Assembly (NCBI GenBank): GCA_008933705.1 | Contig: WBUN01000008.1 | Span: 1 to 64,000 of the forward strand | DNA length: 64,000 nt | Source of the DNA: Hyphomicrobiaceae bacterium | GTDB taxonomy: Bacteria > Pseudomonadota > Alphaproteobacteria > Rhizobiales > Hyphomicrobiaceae | Direction of reading: 5' to 3' | Shown: positions 44,036 to 53,300 of the stretch, one piece after another | Layout of the letters: each line of letters opens with the position of its first letter | Numbering within the stretch: position 1 is the stretch's first letter | Notes under the pieces: model-generated | What the model saw: only the letters and a program-made list of their open reading frames with translations | What the model was told of the DNA's origin: nothing | Database searches by the model: none | Position numbers and translations under genes: made by a program

Positions 44036-45142
44036 CTACGGCTGTACGAGGGGCGTCCACACCACCTGCTCGATGTCCGTGGCGCCCGTGCAGAGCATGA
44101 CCAGCCGCTCGAGGCCGAGGGCCGCGCCGCTGGCCGGCGGCATCTGCGCCAGCGCCGAGAGGAAATCCTCATCGACCGGATAGCGCTCGCCGTAGATGCG
44201 CTGCTTCTCGTCCATCTCCGCCTCGAAGCGCCGGCGCTGCTCCTGGGCATCGGTCAGCTCGCCGAATGCATTGCACAGCTCGACGCCGCACGCATAGAGC
44301 TCGAAACGCTCGGCCACGCGTGCGTCCGATGGTTTGCGTCGTGCCAGGGCCGCGGCGCACGCGGGGTACTCGGTGAGAATGGTCGCCGTGCCGTCGCCGA
44401 GCCGGGGCTCGATACGCTCGACGAGCACCAGGCTGAAGATGTCGGCCCATGTGTGGTCCTCGCTGACGCGAATGCCTGCAGCCGCTGCCGATGCGGCCAG
44501 CGCATGCCGGTTGGGCCTGCCGTCATCCGCGAGCGTGGCGAGCAGATCGATGCCCGCAAAGCAGGCAAAAGCTTCGGCCACGGTCATGCGCGTGGGCGCT
44601 TTGAACGGATCGGCCGCACGCCCCCGCCAGTGCAGCTCGCTCGCGCCCCCTGCCGTCGCAGCGATGGAGAGTATGTGCGCGCAGTCCTGCATCAGCGTCT
44701 CGTAGGATTCCTCAGCGCGGTACCATTCGAGCATGGTAAAGGCCGGGTGGTGCAGCGCCCCGCGCTCCCGGTTGCGGAAGGCCGGCGCGAACGTGAAGAT
44801 CCTGCGCTCGCCCGCCGCCACCAGCTTTTTGCAGGCAAATTCCGGCGAGGTGTGCAGATAGACGGGCCTCCTTGCTCCGTCCGGCCCGCTGAGCTCGGTG
44901 GCGAAGGCGTGAAGGTGTGTCTCATTGCCGGGCGACACCTGCAGGATCGCCGGCTCGACCTCGATGAAGCCCTCGCTCTCGAACCACCCCCGCAATGACG
45001 CCACGATGCGGTTCCGCGCCAGGAGGAACGGCCGGCGGTCGGCATGATTGGCGGGGTGCCACCAGGGGCTTGGCTGGGCGCGCGTCTGCAAGAGCCGAGT
45101 TGCTCCTTGGCGATGCGGAAAAAGGCCTGTAGAAAGCGCCAA
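44036..45142 (-). CDS. epmA: elongation factor P--(R)-beta-lysine ligase EpmA (PoxA/GenX)
   Basis: A 368-residue class II aminoacyl-tRNA-synthetase-like ligase that attaches (R)-beta-lysine to EF-P. Visible signatures are RNRIVASLRGWFESEGFIEVEP, motif 2 FRNRERGALHHPAFTMLEWYRAE, and motif 3 SGAALGLERLVMLCTG. It lacks the anticodon-binding domain of LysRS, which fixes the assignment. The gene is divergent from efp, its substrate, 75 bases away. No epmB (lysine 2,3-aminomutase) is seen in the window. Confidence 0.93.
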   Translation of the reverse strand: MALSTGLFPHRQGATRLLQTRAQPSPWWHPANHADRRPFLLARNRIVASLRGWFESEGFIEVEPAILQVSPGNETHLHAFATELSGPDGARRPVYLHTSPEFACKKLVAAGERRIFTFAPAFRNRERGALHHPAFTMLEWYRAEESYETLMQDCAHILSIAATAGGASELHWRGRAADPFKAPTRMTVAEAFACFAGIDLLATLADDGRPNRHALAASAAAAGIRVSEDHTWADIFSLVLVERIEPRLGDGTATILTEYPACAAALARRKPSDARVAERFELYACGVELCNAFGELTDAQEQRRRFEAEMDEKQRIYGERYPVDEDFLSALAQMPPASGAALGLERLVMLCTGATDIEQVVWTPLVQP

Positions 45143-45217
45143 ACCGATTTGGCGAGCCTGCTGCCCTGCGGCGCATGAGGCTCATGACAGCCCCTTGAGA
45201 TGCGGCGGAGGACGACG

Positions 45218-45787
45218 GTGGTAAAGGTTATTGCAAGCTCGGTGCGCAAAGGCAACGTGCTGGAGGTGGACGGTAAGCTGTGCGTGGTGCTGAAGGCCGA
45301 GAATATTCATCCCGGCAAGGGCACGCCCGTCACCCACCTCGATATGCGGCGCATCCAGGACGGTGTGAAGATCACTGAGCGCTACCGTACGACCGACCAG
45401 GTTGAGCGCGCCTACCTTGAGGATAAGACCTACAATTATCTTTACGAAGACGACATGGGCTACAACTTCATGGAGCCCGAGACTTTCGACCAGATCTCCG
45501 TGCCAAAGGATGTGATCGGCGACCAGGCCGTCTATCTGCAGGAGAACATGCCGGTCAGCATCAGTCTGCACGAGGGCGTCCCGATCGCCGTCGAGCTGCC
45601 GCAGCGCGCCACGTTCGAGGTCGTCGAGGCGGACCCGGTTGTGAAGGGCCAGACGGCATCGTCGTCCTATAAGCCGGCCGTGCTTTCCAACGGCCTGCGC
45701 ATCATGGTGCCGCCGCACATCTCGGCCGGCACGCGCGTCGTCATCATGACCGAGGACGGCTCGTACGTGGAACGCGCGAAGGATTGA
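45218..45787 (+). CDS. efp: translation elongation factor P
   Basis: A 189-residue three-domain factor that rescues ribosomes stalled at polyproline stretches. The GTG at 45218 is chosen: GGAGG lies seven bases upstream and the protein then starts [13 protein letters not shown]. With this start the modified lysine in HPGKGTP is exactly Lys34, as in E. coli EF-P. Domain III ends [20 protein letters not shown]. An ATG at 45200 would add six residues (RRRTTV) and lack a ribosome site. The EpmA ligase gene lies upstream on the other strand. Confidence 0.95.
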   Translation: MVKVIASSVRKGNVLEVDGKLCVVLKAENIHPGKGTPVTHLDMRRIQDGVKITERYRTTDQVERAYLEDKTYNYLYEDDMGYNFMEPETFDQISVPKDVIGDQAVYLQENMPVSISLHEGVPIAVELPQRATFEVVEADPVVKGQTASSSYKPAVLSNGLRIMVPPHISAGTRVVIMTEDGSYVERAKD

Positions 45788-45797
45788 CGCCGCCAAG

Positions 45798-46733
45798 CTA
45801 GGCAAAATCAACGGGCGGCATCGGCGCACGCCTTACTTCCAGGCGGAAGATGTCTGGACGCGCATAGTGCCCGGTCACATCGAGCGAACGGCGTGCCCGC
45901 GCAGCCTTGGTTCGGTCGATGTCGCCGTACAGGACGCCCTTCTCGCGATGCAGAGGGCCGGCAAGGATACGCCCCGACGGCTCCACGATGACGGCGTCGC
46001 CATCGCATAGCCAGTCATCGGGCTTGAAGAGCTCGTCACGAGCCGGGAAGGAAGGGGGCACGTCCTTGCCCTGGATCGCCGTGGCCAGCCCGATCACCCA
46101 GCAGCCACCCTCGCGTGCAATGTGGCGCATGGTGGCAAGCCAGCTCTCGCCGCAATCCCAGGTCGGCGCGATGTAGATCTCGATGTTCTGGGCGTAGAGC
46201 GCATAGCGTGCGAGCGGCATGTAGCTCTCCCAGCAGATCAGCGTGCCGACGCGCCCGGCCGGGGTGCTGACGACCTTGAGTCCGGTGGCGTCGCCCGGTC
46301 CCCACACCATGCGTTCGGGATTGGTCGGCATCAGCTTGCGGTGGCGGTTGAGAATTGCGCCGTCGGGGCCGATGGTCACGACCGTGTTGTAGAGCGTCGT
46401 GCCGCTGAAGCGCGCATCAATCTCGCTCATGCCGCAGACGAGGGTCACGCCGTATTCGCGTGCCGCCGCGCACAGGGGCTGCAGGCCGCCGGCATCGATG
46501 TCGACAGCGTTGTCGCGCAAGCGCGCATGAATCTCGCTGCTGAGCGCCATGTCGTTGCCGGGACGCAAGCGCCAGATCCACGTCGGGTAGCCCGGCAGAT
46601 AGGCCTCGGGAAAGACCACGAGCTTGGCGCCTTGCGCGGCGGCCTCGGCGAGGCTCTCCAGCGCGCTCTCCATTGTCGCCTTGAGATCGAGCAGAACCGG
46701 CGGCCTTTGCACAACGGCAGCCTTCAGGCCCAT
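45798..46733 (-). CDS. nitrilase-family carbon-nitrogen hydrolase
   Basis: A 311-residue hydrolase of the nitrilase branch (nitrile to acid or cyanide hydration). The Glu-Lys-Cys triad is seen in VVFPEAYLPGYP, in NRHRKLMPTNPERMVWGPGD and in TLICWESYMPLARYAL. The latter two blocks are typical of true aliphatic or arylacetonitrilases. The ATG at 46733 follows GAGGAGG by five bases; earlier ATGs do not. It is 28 bases after a PNPOx-like gene on the same strand, so both may be in one transcript and aid degradation of a nitrogenous compound. Confidence 0.88.
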   Translation of the reverse strand: MGLKAAVVQRPPVLLDLKATMESALESLAEAAAQGAKLVVFPEAYLPGYPTWIWRLRPGNDMALSSEIHARLRDNAVDIDAGGLQPLCAAAREYGVTLVCGMSEIDARFSGTTLYNTVVTIGPDGAILNRHRKLMPTNPERMVWGPGDATGLKVVSTPAGRVGTLICWESYMPLARYALYAQNIEIYIAPTWDCGESWLATMRHIAREGGCWVIGLATAIQGKDVPPSFPARDELFKPDDWLCDGDAVIVEPSGRILAGPLHREKGVLYGDIDRTKAARARRSLDVTGHYARPDIFRLEVRRAPMPPVDFA

Positions 46734-46761
46734 GTCCGCCTCCTCAACGCTGCGGCCACTC

Positions 46762-47379
46762 CTACGTGTCTTGGCTTCCCCTGTGAGTCGGCTGGCGGGG
46801 ATGTACGTAGCCTTTGAAATCATCGAAGCCCTTCCATGCCGGCTCCGCAGGATCACGGCCGGGCTGAGGCGTGTATTCCGATGCCTCCACGAGCTGCAGC
46901 TTGGGAATGTAGCGCGGGCAGTTCGGGAAGATCGCTCGCGCCTTCACGCGCACGATGAGTTGCGCGCCGATGGTGTTGGCCAGCAGCGGATCTTGGCGCG
47001 ATATGCTTGCCTCGCCGTTGACCCGCAAGCGGCGCGGCCTGACGTGCATGTCGATGAACAGAAGGCCCACGCTCGGATTGACCTGGAGATTGCCCAGGCT
47101 CTTGAACATGCCGTTGCCGTCATAGTCGGGAAAGGCCAGCTCGTCGGGTGCCGTCACGCGCACGAAGCCGGGTGCGCCCCCCTTGAACGAGCAATCGGGA
47201 CGGCCGTCGGCGTTGGCGGTAGCCAGGAAGAAGTAGATGGCGCTCTCAATGAAGGACTTGTCGTCGGCGGTGAAGGTTCTGCGGGCCAGCTTCTCCTCCA
47301 GCCTGTCGGAGATTCGCCGGCTGTCGAAAGCGTCCTGCAGGCGGCGATTGCCTTCATGGTAAAGGAGGCTGTCGGGCAC
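46762..47379 (-). CDS. pyridoxamine 5'-phosphate oxidase-like (FMN-binding split barrel) protein
   Basis: A 205-residue protein with the split-barrel flavin fold: FFLATANADGRPDCSFKGGA (about residues 49-68), then LAFPDYDGNGMFKSLGNLQVNP (about 81-102) and VGLLFIDMHVRPRRLRVNGEA. It resembles the group of PNPOx-like proteins that bind FMN or F420 and reduce or bind unknown ligands. GTG at 47379 is preferred, about nine bases after GGGAG; an ATG at 47442 would add 21 residues. The reaction is unknown. Confidence 0.8.
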   Translation of the reverse strand: MPDSLLYHEGNRRLQDAFDSRRISDRLEEKLARRTFTADDKSFIESAIYFFLATANADGRPDCSFKGGAPGFVRVTAPDELAFPDYDGNGMFKSLGNLQVNPSVGLLFIDMHVRPRRLRVNGEASISRQDPLLANTIGAQLIVRVKARAIFPNCPRYIPKLQLVEASEYTPQPGRDPAEPAWKGFDDFKGYVHPRQPTHRGSQDT

Positions 47380-47664
47380 CGCGGAAGTCTCCCAGCAACA
47401 TGGCAGGAAGCCTTTCCTGCTGCGCCCCGAACAATAGCGCAATCGCGTTCCAGGGTCATGCCTCGGTCAGAAAAGCCGCGTACAGGGGAGGTGAATCGGC
47501 AACCAATTGTCTGGTAAGCCAAAAGTCGAGGCTGCCCGGAATGTGTTCCTGTTATTCCCTTGCCCAGGCTTGCCCTTGTAGGCTAGCTAAGGACCCGGGC
47601 GCGCGAGTTTTGTGGGCCGTTGCCTGCGAAGCAAAAAAGACAGGCGCGGGGGAGGAGTGAGCGA

Positions 47665-49740
47665 GTGAATAACGAGGTTGTCTCGAGCCTCGGTGACAAG
47701 GCATACACCCAGCCGGCGGCCACGGCGGCCGTACGTGCCCGCGTGTCCAGGCCCGTCTTGGAAATCGACAATCTCTCCGTTCAGTTCGTGACCTCGCACG
47801 GCACGGTCAGGGCGGTTGAGGGGCTGAGCTACTCGGTCTACCCCGGCGAGATGGTCGCAATCGTCGGAGAATCGGGATCGGGAAAGTCGGTCTCTGCGCT
47901 GGCGGTCATGCGCCTTCTTCCGCCCGGCACGGCTCGCATACAGGGCAGTGTCCGGTTCGACGGGCGCGAGCTTCTCAACCTCGATGAGGAAGAGATGCGC
48001 AAGATTCGCGGCCGTGACGTTGCGATGATCTTCCAGGAGCCGATGACCTCGCTCAACCCGGTCTTGAAGATCGGGCTGCAGATCACGGAGCCGCTGACAA
48101 TCCATCTCGACATGGACGAGAAGGCTGCGCGGGCCCGGGCCGTCGAGCTACTGACGCTGGTCGGCGTCACTGATCCGGAGACGCGCCTCGACCAATACCC
48201 TCACCAGCTCTCGGGCGGCATGCGTCAGCGCGTGATGATCGCAATCGGTCTCGCCTGCAACCCCAAGCTCCTGATTGCCGACGAGCCGACCACGGCGCTG
48301 GACGTGACCATCCAGGCACAGATCCTCGAGCTGATGAAGGATCTCTCGCGGCGCCTCGGCGTGGCGGTGGTCATCATCACCCACAACCTGGGCATCGTCG
48401 CGCGCTACGCCGACCGCGTGAACGTCATGTATGCCGCGCGCCTGGTCGAAAGCGGCACGGCCGAGAAGGTGTTCGGCCACGCCTTTCACCCTTATGCCCG
48501 CGGGCTTCTTTCGGCTGTCCCGAGGCTCGACCGTGGACGCAGTGCCAAGCTTGCCACTATCGAAGGTGCGCCGCCGAACCTGCTGGCTCCGCCGTCCGGT
48601 TGCCGCTTCCGCCCTCGCTGTCGTTTCGCCATCGATCGGTGCCAGGAGGTCCCGCCTCTGGAGCCGGCAGAGCCCGAGCATCTTGCCGCCTGCTTCCGCA
48701 AGCATGAGATGGAGATGCTCGACGTGGCCGGGCAGGACGCCGAGACGGCGGTCAAGGTCGGCGCCAACGGTGGTGCGGCCCCTATTCTCGACATCAAGGG
48801 TGTGAGTAAGTTCTTCCCCGTACGGGGCGGCATGTTCAGCAAGACCAGGCACGTGCGCGCGGTCAACGACGTTACGCTCGACGTCAAGCGCGGCGAGACG
48901 CTGGGCCTCGTCGGCGAGTCGGGCTGCGGGAAGTCGACGCTCGGCCGGCTGGTCTTGCGTCTCGACGACCCGACGGCCGGCGAGATCCGCTTCGAGGGCA
49001 TCGATATTGCTCACCTGAAACGCGGCGAGATGGTCGCCGTGCGCAAGAAGATGCAGGTCATCTTCCAGGACCCCTATTCGTCGCTCAATCCGCGCATGAC
49101 CGTCGGGCAGATCATCGCCGAGCCGATGCGCGTGCACGACATTCTGCCCAAGCCGCAGATCGCGGGCCGTGTCGCTGAGCTGCTGCAGCTCGTAGGGCTG
49201 TATCCCTATATGGCGTTGCGCTATCCGCATGAGCTGTCGGGTGGGCAGCGCCAGCGCGTCGGCATCGCCCGGGCTCTCTCGGTCAATCCGCGCGTCATCA
49301 TCTGCGATGAGGCCGTATCGGCGCTCGACGTCTCGATTCAGGGCCAGGTCATCAACCTGCTCGAGGATTTGCAGCACAAGCTGGGGCTGACTTACCTCTT
49401 CATCGCGCACGACCTTGCCGTGGTGCGCCACATCTCGACCAAGGTGGCGGTCATGTATCTCGGCCGCATCGTCGAGTACGCGCCCTCCGACGAGCTGTTT
49501 GCCAACCCGAAGCACCCCTACACCAAGGCCCTGCTGGCGGCAGCACCGATCCCCGATCCGGTGATCGAGCGCACGCGGCCGCGCACCATCATCAAGGGCG
49601 AGCTGCCGAGCCCGCTCAATCCCCCATCCGGCTGCGTCTTCCATCCCCGCTGTCCGCTGGCGACCGAAGACTGCAAGAAGGCCGTGCCGCCTTTGCGCGA
49701 GCTCGGACCCGGCCATCCCGTAGCCTGCATCCATGCTTGA
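47665..49740 (+). CDS. dipeptide/oligopeptide ABC importer, fused double ATP-binding subunit
   Basis: A 691-residue fusion of DppD- and DppF-like ATPases, forming the whole ATPase unit of the importer. Half 1 has [34 protein letters not shown] and [14 protein letters not shown]. Half 2 has [32 protein letters not shown] and [14 protein letters not shown]. Each half ends with the Opp/Dpp C-terminal Cys motif ([32 protein letters not shown]). GTG at 47665 follows GGGGGAGGAG by eight bases and is preferred over the ATG at 47620. It begins a four-gene operon with the binding protein and two permeases. Confidence 0.92.
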   Translation: MNNEVVSSLGDKAYTQPAATAAVRARVSRPVLEIDNLSVQFVTSHGTVRAVEGLSYSVYPGEMVAIVGESGSGKSVSALAVMRLLPPGTARIQGSVRFDGRELLNLDEEEMRKIRGRDVAMIFQEPMTSLNPVLKIGLQITEPLTIHLDMDEKAARARAVELLTLVGVTDPETRLDQYPHQLSGGMRQRVMIAIGLACNPKLLIADEPTTALDVTIQAQILELMKDLSRRLGVAVVIITHNLGIVARYADRVNVMYAARLVESGTAEKVFGHAFHPYARGLLSAVPRLDRGRSAKLATIEGAPPNLLAPPSGCRFRPRCRFAIDRCQEVPPLEPAEPEHLAACFRKHEMEMLDVAGQDAETAVKVGANGGAAPILDIKGVSKFFPVRGGMFSKTRHVRAVNDVTLDVKRGETLGLVGESGCGKSTLGRLVLRLDDPTAGEIRFEGIDIAHLKRGEMVAVRKKMQVIFQDPYSSLNPRMTVGQIIAEPMRVHDILPKPQIAGRVAELLQLVGLYPYMALRYPHELSGGQRQRVGIARALSVNPRVIICDEAVSALDVSIQGQVINLLEDLQHKLGLTYLFIAHDLAVVRHISTKVAVMYLGRIVEYAPSDELFANPKHPYTKALLAAAPIPDPVIERTRPRTIIKGELPSPLNPPSGCVFHPRCPLATEDCKKAVPPLRELGPGHPVACIHA

Positions 49741-49785
49741 GCAACTGATCGAGTTGGACTGGGAAGTAGAAACTGAAGGGAGGTA

Positions 49786-51369
49786 ATGATGCTGAGGACT
49801 GTCTTGCGAACGGTGATTGCGAGCACCGCCGCGTTGCTCGTGGGTGCGGGGATTGCGGGCGCGCAGACGCCGAAGAAGGGCGGCACGCTCAACTTCGGGG
49901 TGGTCGCCGAGCCGCCGAACTACGATTGCCACGGCAGCACCACCTTCGCGCTCGTCCATCCGATCGCGCCGCACTACTCGCTGCTCGTCAAGTTCGACGG
50001 CAAGGAATACCCCAAGGTGATCCCGGATCTGGCTGAGAGCTGGACGGTGTCGCCTGATCGGATGACCTACACGTTCAAGATCCGCACCGGGGTCAAGTTC
50101 CACGACGGCTCGCCGCTGACATCAGAAGACATCAAGGCGACGTACGATCGCATCATCAATCCGCCGCAAGGGGTGGTGTCGATCCGCAAGGCCTATTATG
50201 CCGATCTGGTGGTCGAGGCGCCCGATCCGACGACGGTGGTGTTCAAGCTGAAGAACCCCATGGCAGGCGTGCTCGAGGCTTTGGCCTCGCCCTTCAACTG
50301 CGTCTACAGTGCCGCCAAGCTCAAGGAGAATCCGCGCTATCCCGAGACGCAGATCATGGGATCCGGTCCCTTCGCCTTCGTGCAGCATGTCAAGGGCTCG
50401 ACCTGGGAAGGCAAGCGCTTCGACGGCTATTTCCGGAAGGGGCAGCCTTATCTTGATGGCTACAAGATCTTCTTCGTGAAGTCGGGTGGCGTCGTCCCCG
50501 GCATCCTGGGTGGTCAGTTCGACGCCGAGTTCCGCGGCCGCAATCCGTCGGAAAAGGCGCAGCTGCTCGAGAAGATGAAGGACAAGCTGACGGTGCACGA
50601 GGGCACCTGGGTGAACAACCTGATGCTCGTCTTCAACACGACGCGCAAGCCCTTCGATGACGTCAAGGTCCGCCAGGCCCTCAGCATGGCGATCGACCGC
50701 TGGGGCGGCTCGGATGCGCTCTCGAAGATCTCCATCCTGAAGTTCGTCGGCGGCGTGATGCGGCCGGGCTATTCGATGTCCTTGCCCGAGGCCGAGCTCG
50801 TCAAGCTGCCCGGCTACTCCAAGAACATCAACAAGTCGCGCGAGGAAGCCAAGAAGATCCTCGAGCAGGCCGGCTTGAAGGATCTGAAATTCAAGCTGCT
50901 GAACCGCAACATCCCCGAGCCCTATACGCCGGCCGGCGTCTACTCGATCGACCAGTGGCGCCGTATCGGCGTGACGGTCGAGCACGAGCAGCTCGAGACC
51001 AAGCTCTATCAGGAGCGGGTCGCCAAGGGTGACTTCGACGTGGCCGTCGAGTTCCAGGCCGACTTCATGGACGATCCCACGGCGCAGTTCTCGAAGTTCC
51101 TGACCAAGAAGCTGTCGCCGAGCGGCTACTCGGGCCACACCGACACCAAGATCGATGAGATGTATACCAAGCAGCGTCAGACCATGGACGTGGCCGAGCG
51201 CACCAAGATCGTTCGCGAGATGGAGCGCTATGCCCTGACGCAAGCCTACAACGTGCCGATCCTGTGGTGGCAGCGGATCATCATGTACAACAAGAAGATC
51301 AAGGGCTGGTACATGACGCCGAGCCACTACCTCTGGCAGGACCTCTCAACGGTCTGGCTCGACCAGTAG
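49786..51369 (+). CDS. peptide/solute ABC transporter substrate-binding protein (SBP_bac_5)
   Basis: A 527-residue periplasmic binding protein of the DppA/OppA family. A signal peptide ends GAGIAGAQTPKKGG. The mature start GGTLNFGVVAEPPNYDCHG, then VIPDLAESWTVSPDRMTYTFKIRTGVKFHDG, is diagnostic. GGGAGGTA precedes twin ATGs at 49786 and 49789; the second has the better spacing. The ligand is uncertain: peptides, or an opine-like or nickel-chelate solute. The 45-bp gap from the ATPase stop shows co-transcription. Confidence 0.92.
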   Translation: MMLRTVLRTVIASTAALLVGAGIAGAQTPKKGGTLNFGVVAEPPNYDCHGSTTFALVHPIAPHYSLLVKFDGKEYPKVIPDLAESWTVSPDRMTYTFKIRTGVKFHDGSPLTSEDIKATYDRIINPPQGVVSIRKAYYADLVVEAPDPTTVVFKLKNPMAGVLEALASPFNCVYSAAKLKENPRYPETQIMGSGPFAFVQHVKGSTWEGKRFDGYFRKGQPYLDGYKIFFVKSGGVVPGILGGQFDAEFRGRNPSEKAQLLEKMKDKLTVHEGTWVNNLMLVFNTTRKPFDDVKVRQALSMAIDRWGGSDALSKISILKFVGGVMRPGYSMSLPEAELVKLPGYSKNINKSREEAKKILEQAGLKDLKFKLLNRNIPEPYTPAGVYSIDQWRRIGVTVEHEQLETKLYQERVAKGDFDVAVEFQADFMDDPTAQFSKFLTKKLSPSGYSGHTDTKIDEMYTKQRQTMDVAERTKIVREMERYALTQAYNVPILWWQRIIMYNKKIKGWYMTPSHYLWQDLSTVWLDQ

Positions 51370-51436
51370 AAACGACCAGCGCTGGCGGCGCCGTGTGCGT
51401 GCCGCCAGCGCCCTCCTAAGACGCGGTAGCAAAGAA

Positions 51437-52390
51437 ATGCTCTGGTATCTGATCCGCCGCCTGTTTCTCGTGATCCCGACCCTGATCGGGGTGGCGATTG
51501 CGGTCTTCTTCCTGATCCGCGTGATGCCCGGCGATGTCGTGGTCGTGAAGCTCAGGGCCGACGGCGCCGACGTGTCGGAGGAGATGATCCAGGCGGAGCG
51601 TAAGCGTCTCGGGTTGGACAAGCCCCTCTATATGCAGTTCACCGACTACATGGTCGGCCTGGCCCACCTCGATCTTGGCAAGTCGCTGTGGACAGGTGAT
51701 TCCGTCAACAAGGAGATCGCCATCCGCATCCCGGTCTCTCTCCAGATCGCGGTCATGGCCAGCATCATTGCGGTTCTGATCTCCATTCCGCTCGGCACCA
51801 TTTCGGCGCTCTATCGCGACACCTGGATCGACCACAGTGTACGTGTCTTGGCGGTCTCGGGGCTTGCCGTGCCCTCGTTCTGGCTCGGCATGCTGATCAT
51901 CCTGGCGCTGCTGGCGTTGTTCAACTGGCTGCCGAAGATCGGCTACGTCCCATTGTGGGAGGACCCGATCGCCAATCTGTCCGTGACGATCTGGCCGGCG
52001 ATATCGGTCGGCTACCGCTACGCTGCGGTGGCGACCCGCATGATGCGCTCGGCGCTGCTTGAGGTCATGCGCGAGGACTATATCCGCACCGCTCGCGCCA
52101 AGGGGGTGTGGACACGGCTCATCATGCGCCGCCATGCCCTGCGCAATGCGCTGCTGCCTGTCGTAACCGTGATCGGCCTGGAGTTCGCCTTCCTGATCGG
52201 CGGCCTCGTCGTCACCGAGCAGGTGTTCAACATCAACGGCGTGGGCAAGCTGTTCGTGGATGCCACCACGCGCGGCGATTTCAACCTCATCCAGGGGCTC
52301 GTGCTGTTCATCGCCACGATGTTCATCTTCGTCAACCTGATCGTCGACCTGCTCTATGCGTGGCTCGATCCGCGTATTCGCCTGAGCTGA
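51437..52390 (+). CDS. dipeptide/oligopeptide ABC transporter permease (DppB type)
   Basis: A 317-residue inner-membrane permease with six helices, the first at MLWYLIRRLFLVIPTLIGVA. The cytoplasmic EAA loop is REDYIRTARAKGVWTRLIMRRHALRNALLPV, typical of DppB/OppB. The C-terminal TEQVFNINGVGKLFVDATTRGDF is also conserved. The ATG at 51437 starts directly at the first helix; an ATG at 51395 would add 14 residues. The ribosome site is weak, so coupling to the upstream gene is possible. Confidence 0.92.
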   Translation: MLWYLIRRLFLVIPTLIGVAIAVFFLIRVMPGDVVVVKLRADGADVSEEMIQAERKRLGLDKPLYMQFTDYMVGLAHLDLGKSLWTGDSVNKEIAIRIPVSLQIAVMASIIAVLISIPLGTISALYRDTWIDHSVRVLAVSGLAVPSFWLGMLIILALLALFNWLPKIGYVPLWEDPIANLSVTIWPAISVGYRYAAVATRMMRSALLEVMREDYIRTARAKGVWTRLIMRRHALRNALLPVVTVIGLEFAFLIGGLVVTEQVFNINGVGKLFVDATTRGDFNLIQGLVLFIATMFIFVNLIVDLLYAWLDPRIRLS

Positions 52391-52403
52391 AGGGGCGCTC
52401 CCC

Positions 52404-53300
52404 ATGGCAACCGTCGCCACGACACCGTCAGCCGATGCACTGCCGAAGCGGGCCAATCCACTTTGGCAGTTCATCAAGGTGCAGCCGCTCGGCGTGTTCG
52501 GCTTGCTGATCATTCTGCTTTACGTGGTGTGCGCACTGGGCGCCAAGTGGATCGCTCCCTACGATCCTGAGGCCATAGACTTCGCCGCCATGCTCGCCAA
52601 GCCTGGCGAGGAGCATTTGTTCGGCACCGATCAATATGGCCGGGACGTGTTCAGCCGCATCGTCTACGGCGCGCGCACCGCGCTGGCGGTCGGCATCCTG
52701 TCCTCGATGTTCGGATGCACGCTCGGGGCATTGCTGGGAGCTGCATCCGGCTACTTCGGTGGACGCATCGACAATGCCATCCAGCGGGTCGTCGACATCA
52801 TGCTGTCGTTTCCGATCATCGTGCTGGCGATGGTCGTTGTGGCGGTGCTGGGCAAGCGCGCGGCGCTGGGCATCGATTGGAACCTGATCGCGGCGATTGC
52901 ATTGCCGATCATTCCGAAGATGGCGCGCGTGGCCCGGTCGTCGACGCTGTCGATTGTGGCGATGCCGTTCATCGATGCGGCGCGCGCAGCCGGCTTCAGC
53001 CATAAGCGCATCATCCTGCGCCACATCCTGCCGAATATCGTCGCGCCGTACCTCATCATGGTAACGGCGTTCATGGCGCAAGCGATCCTGCTGGAGGCGA
53101 GCCTGTCGTTCCTGGGGCTCGGCGTCACGGAGCCGACGCCGGCGTGGGGGCTGATGCTGTCAGGCACCTCAGCCGACTTCTATCAGACGGCGCCTTGGAT
53201 GATCCTCTTTCCCGGCGCCGCCATCACGCTGGCGGTCTTCGCCTTCAACCTGTTCGGCGACAGCCTGCGCGACTGGCTCGATCCCAAGCTGAAGAGCTAG
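52404..53300 (+). CDS. dipeptide/oligopeptide ABC transporter permease (DppC type)
   Basis: A 298-residue permease, last gene of the importer operon, 13 bases after the DppB-like gene. It has the N-terminal OppC motif KWIAPYDPEAIDFAAML, then HLFGTDQYGRDVFSRIVYGAR, and the EAA loop FIDAARAAGFSHKRIILRHILPN. Six hydrophobic helices are visible. The stop TAG at 53298-53300 abuts the stop of the convergent dapE gene (TAGCTA), so no intergenic terminator exists between them. Confidence 0.92.
   Translation: MATVATTPSADALPKRANPLWQFIKVQPLGVFGLLIILLYVVCALGAKWIAPYDPEAIDFAAMLAKPGEEHLFGTDQYGRDVFSRIVYGARTALAVGILSSMFGCTLGALLGAASGYFGGRIDNAIQRVVDIMLSFPIIVLAMVVVAVLGKRAALGIDWNLIAAIALPIIPKMARVARSSTLSIVAMPFIDAARAAGFSHKRIILRHILPNIVAPYLIMVTAFMAQAILLEASLSFLGLGVTEPTPAWGLMLSGTSADFYQTAPWMILFPGAAITLAVFAFNLFGDSLRDWLDPKLKS

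Noticed and set aside
48148-50103. A 651-codon minus-strand frame opposite the fused peptide-transporter ATPase
   Set aside because: It is the mirror of an ABC ATPase gene with clear motifs on the plus strand; codon positions and composition fit a shadow frame.
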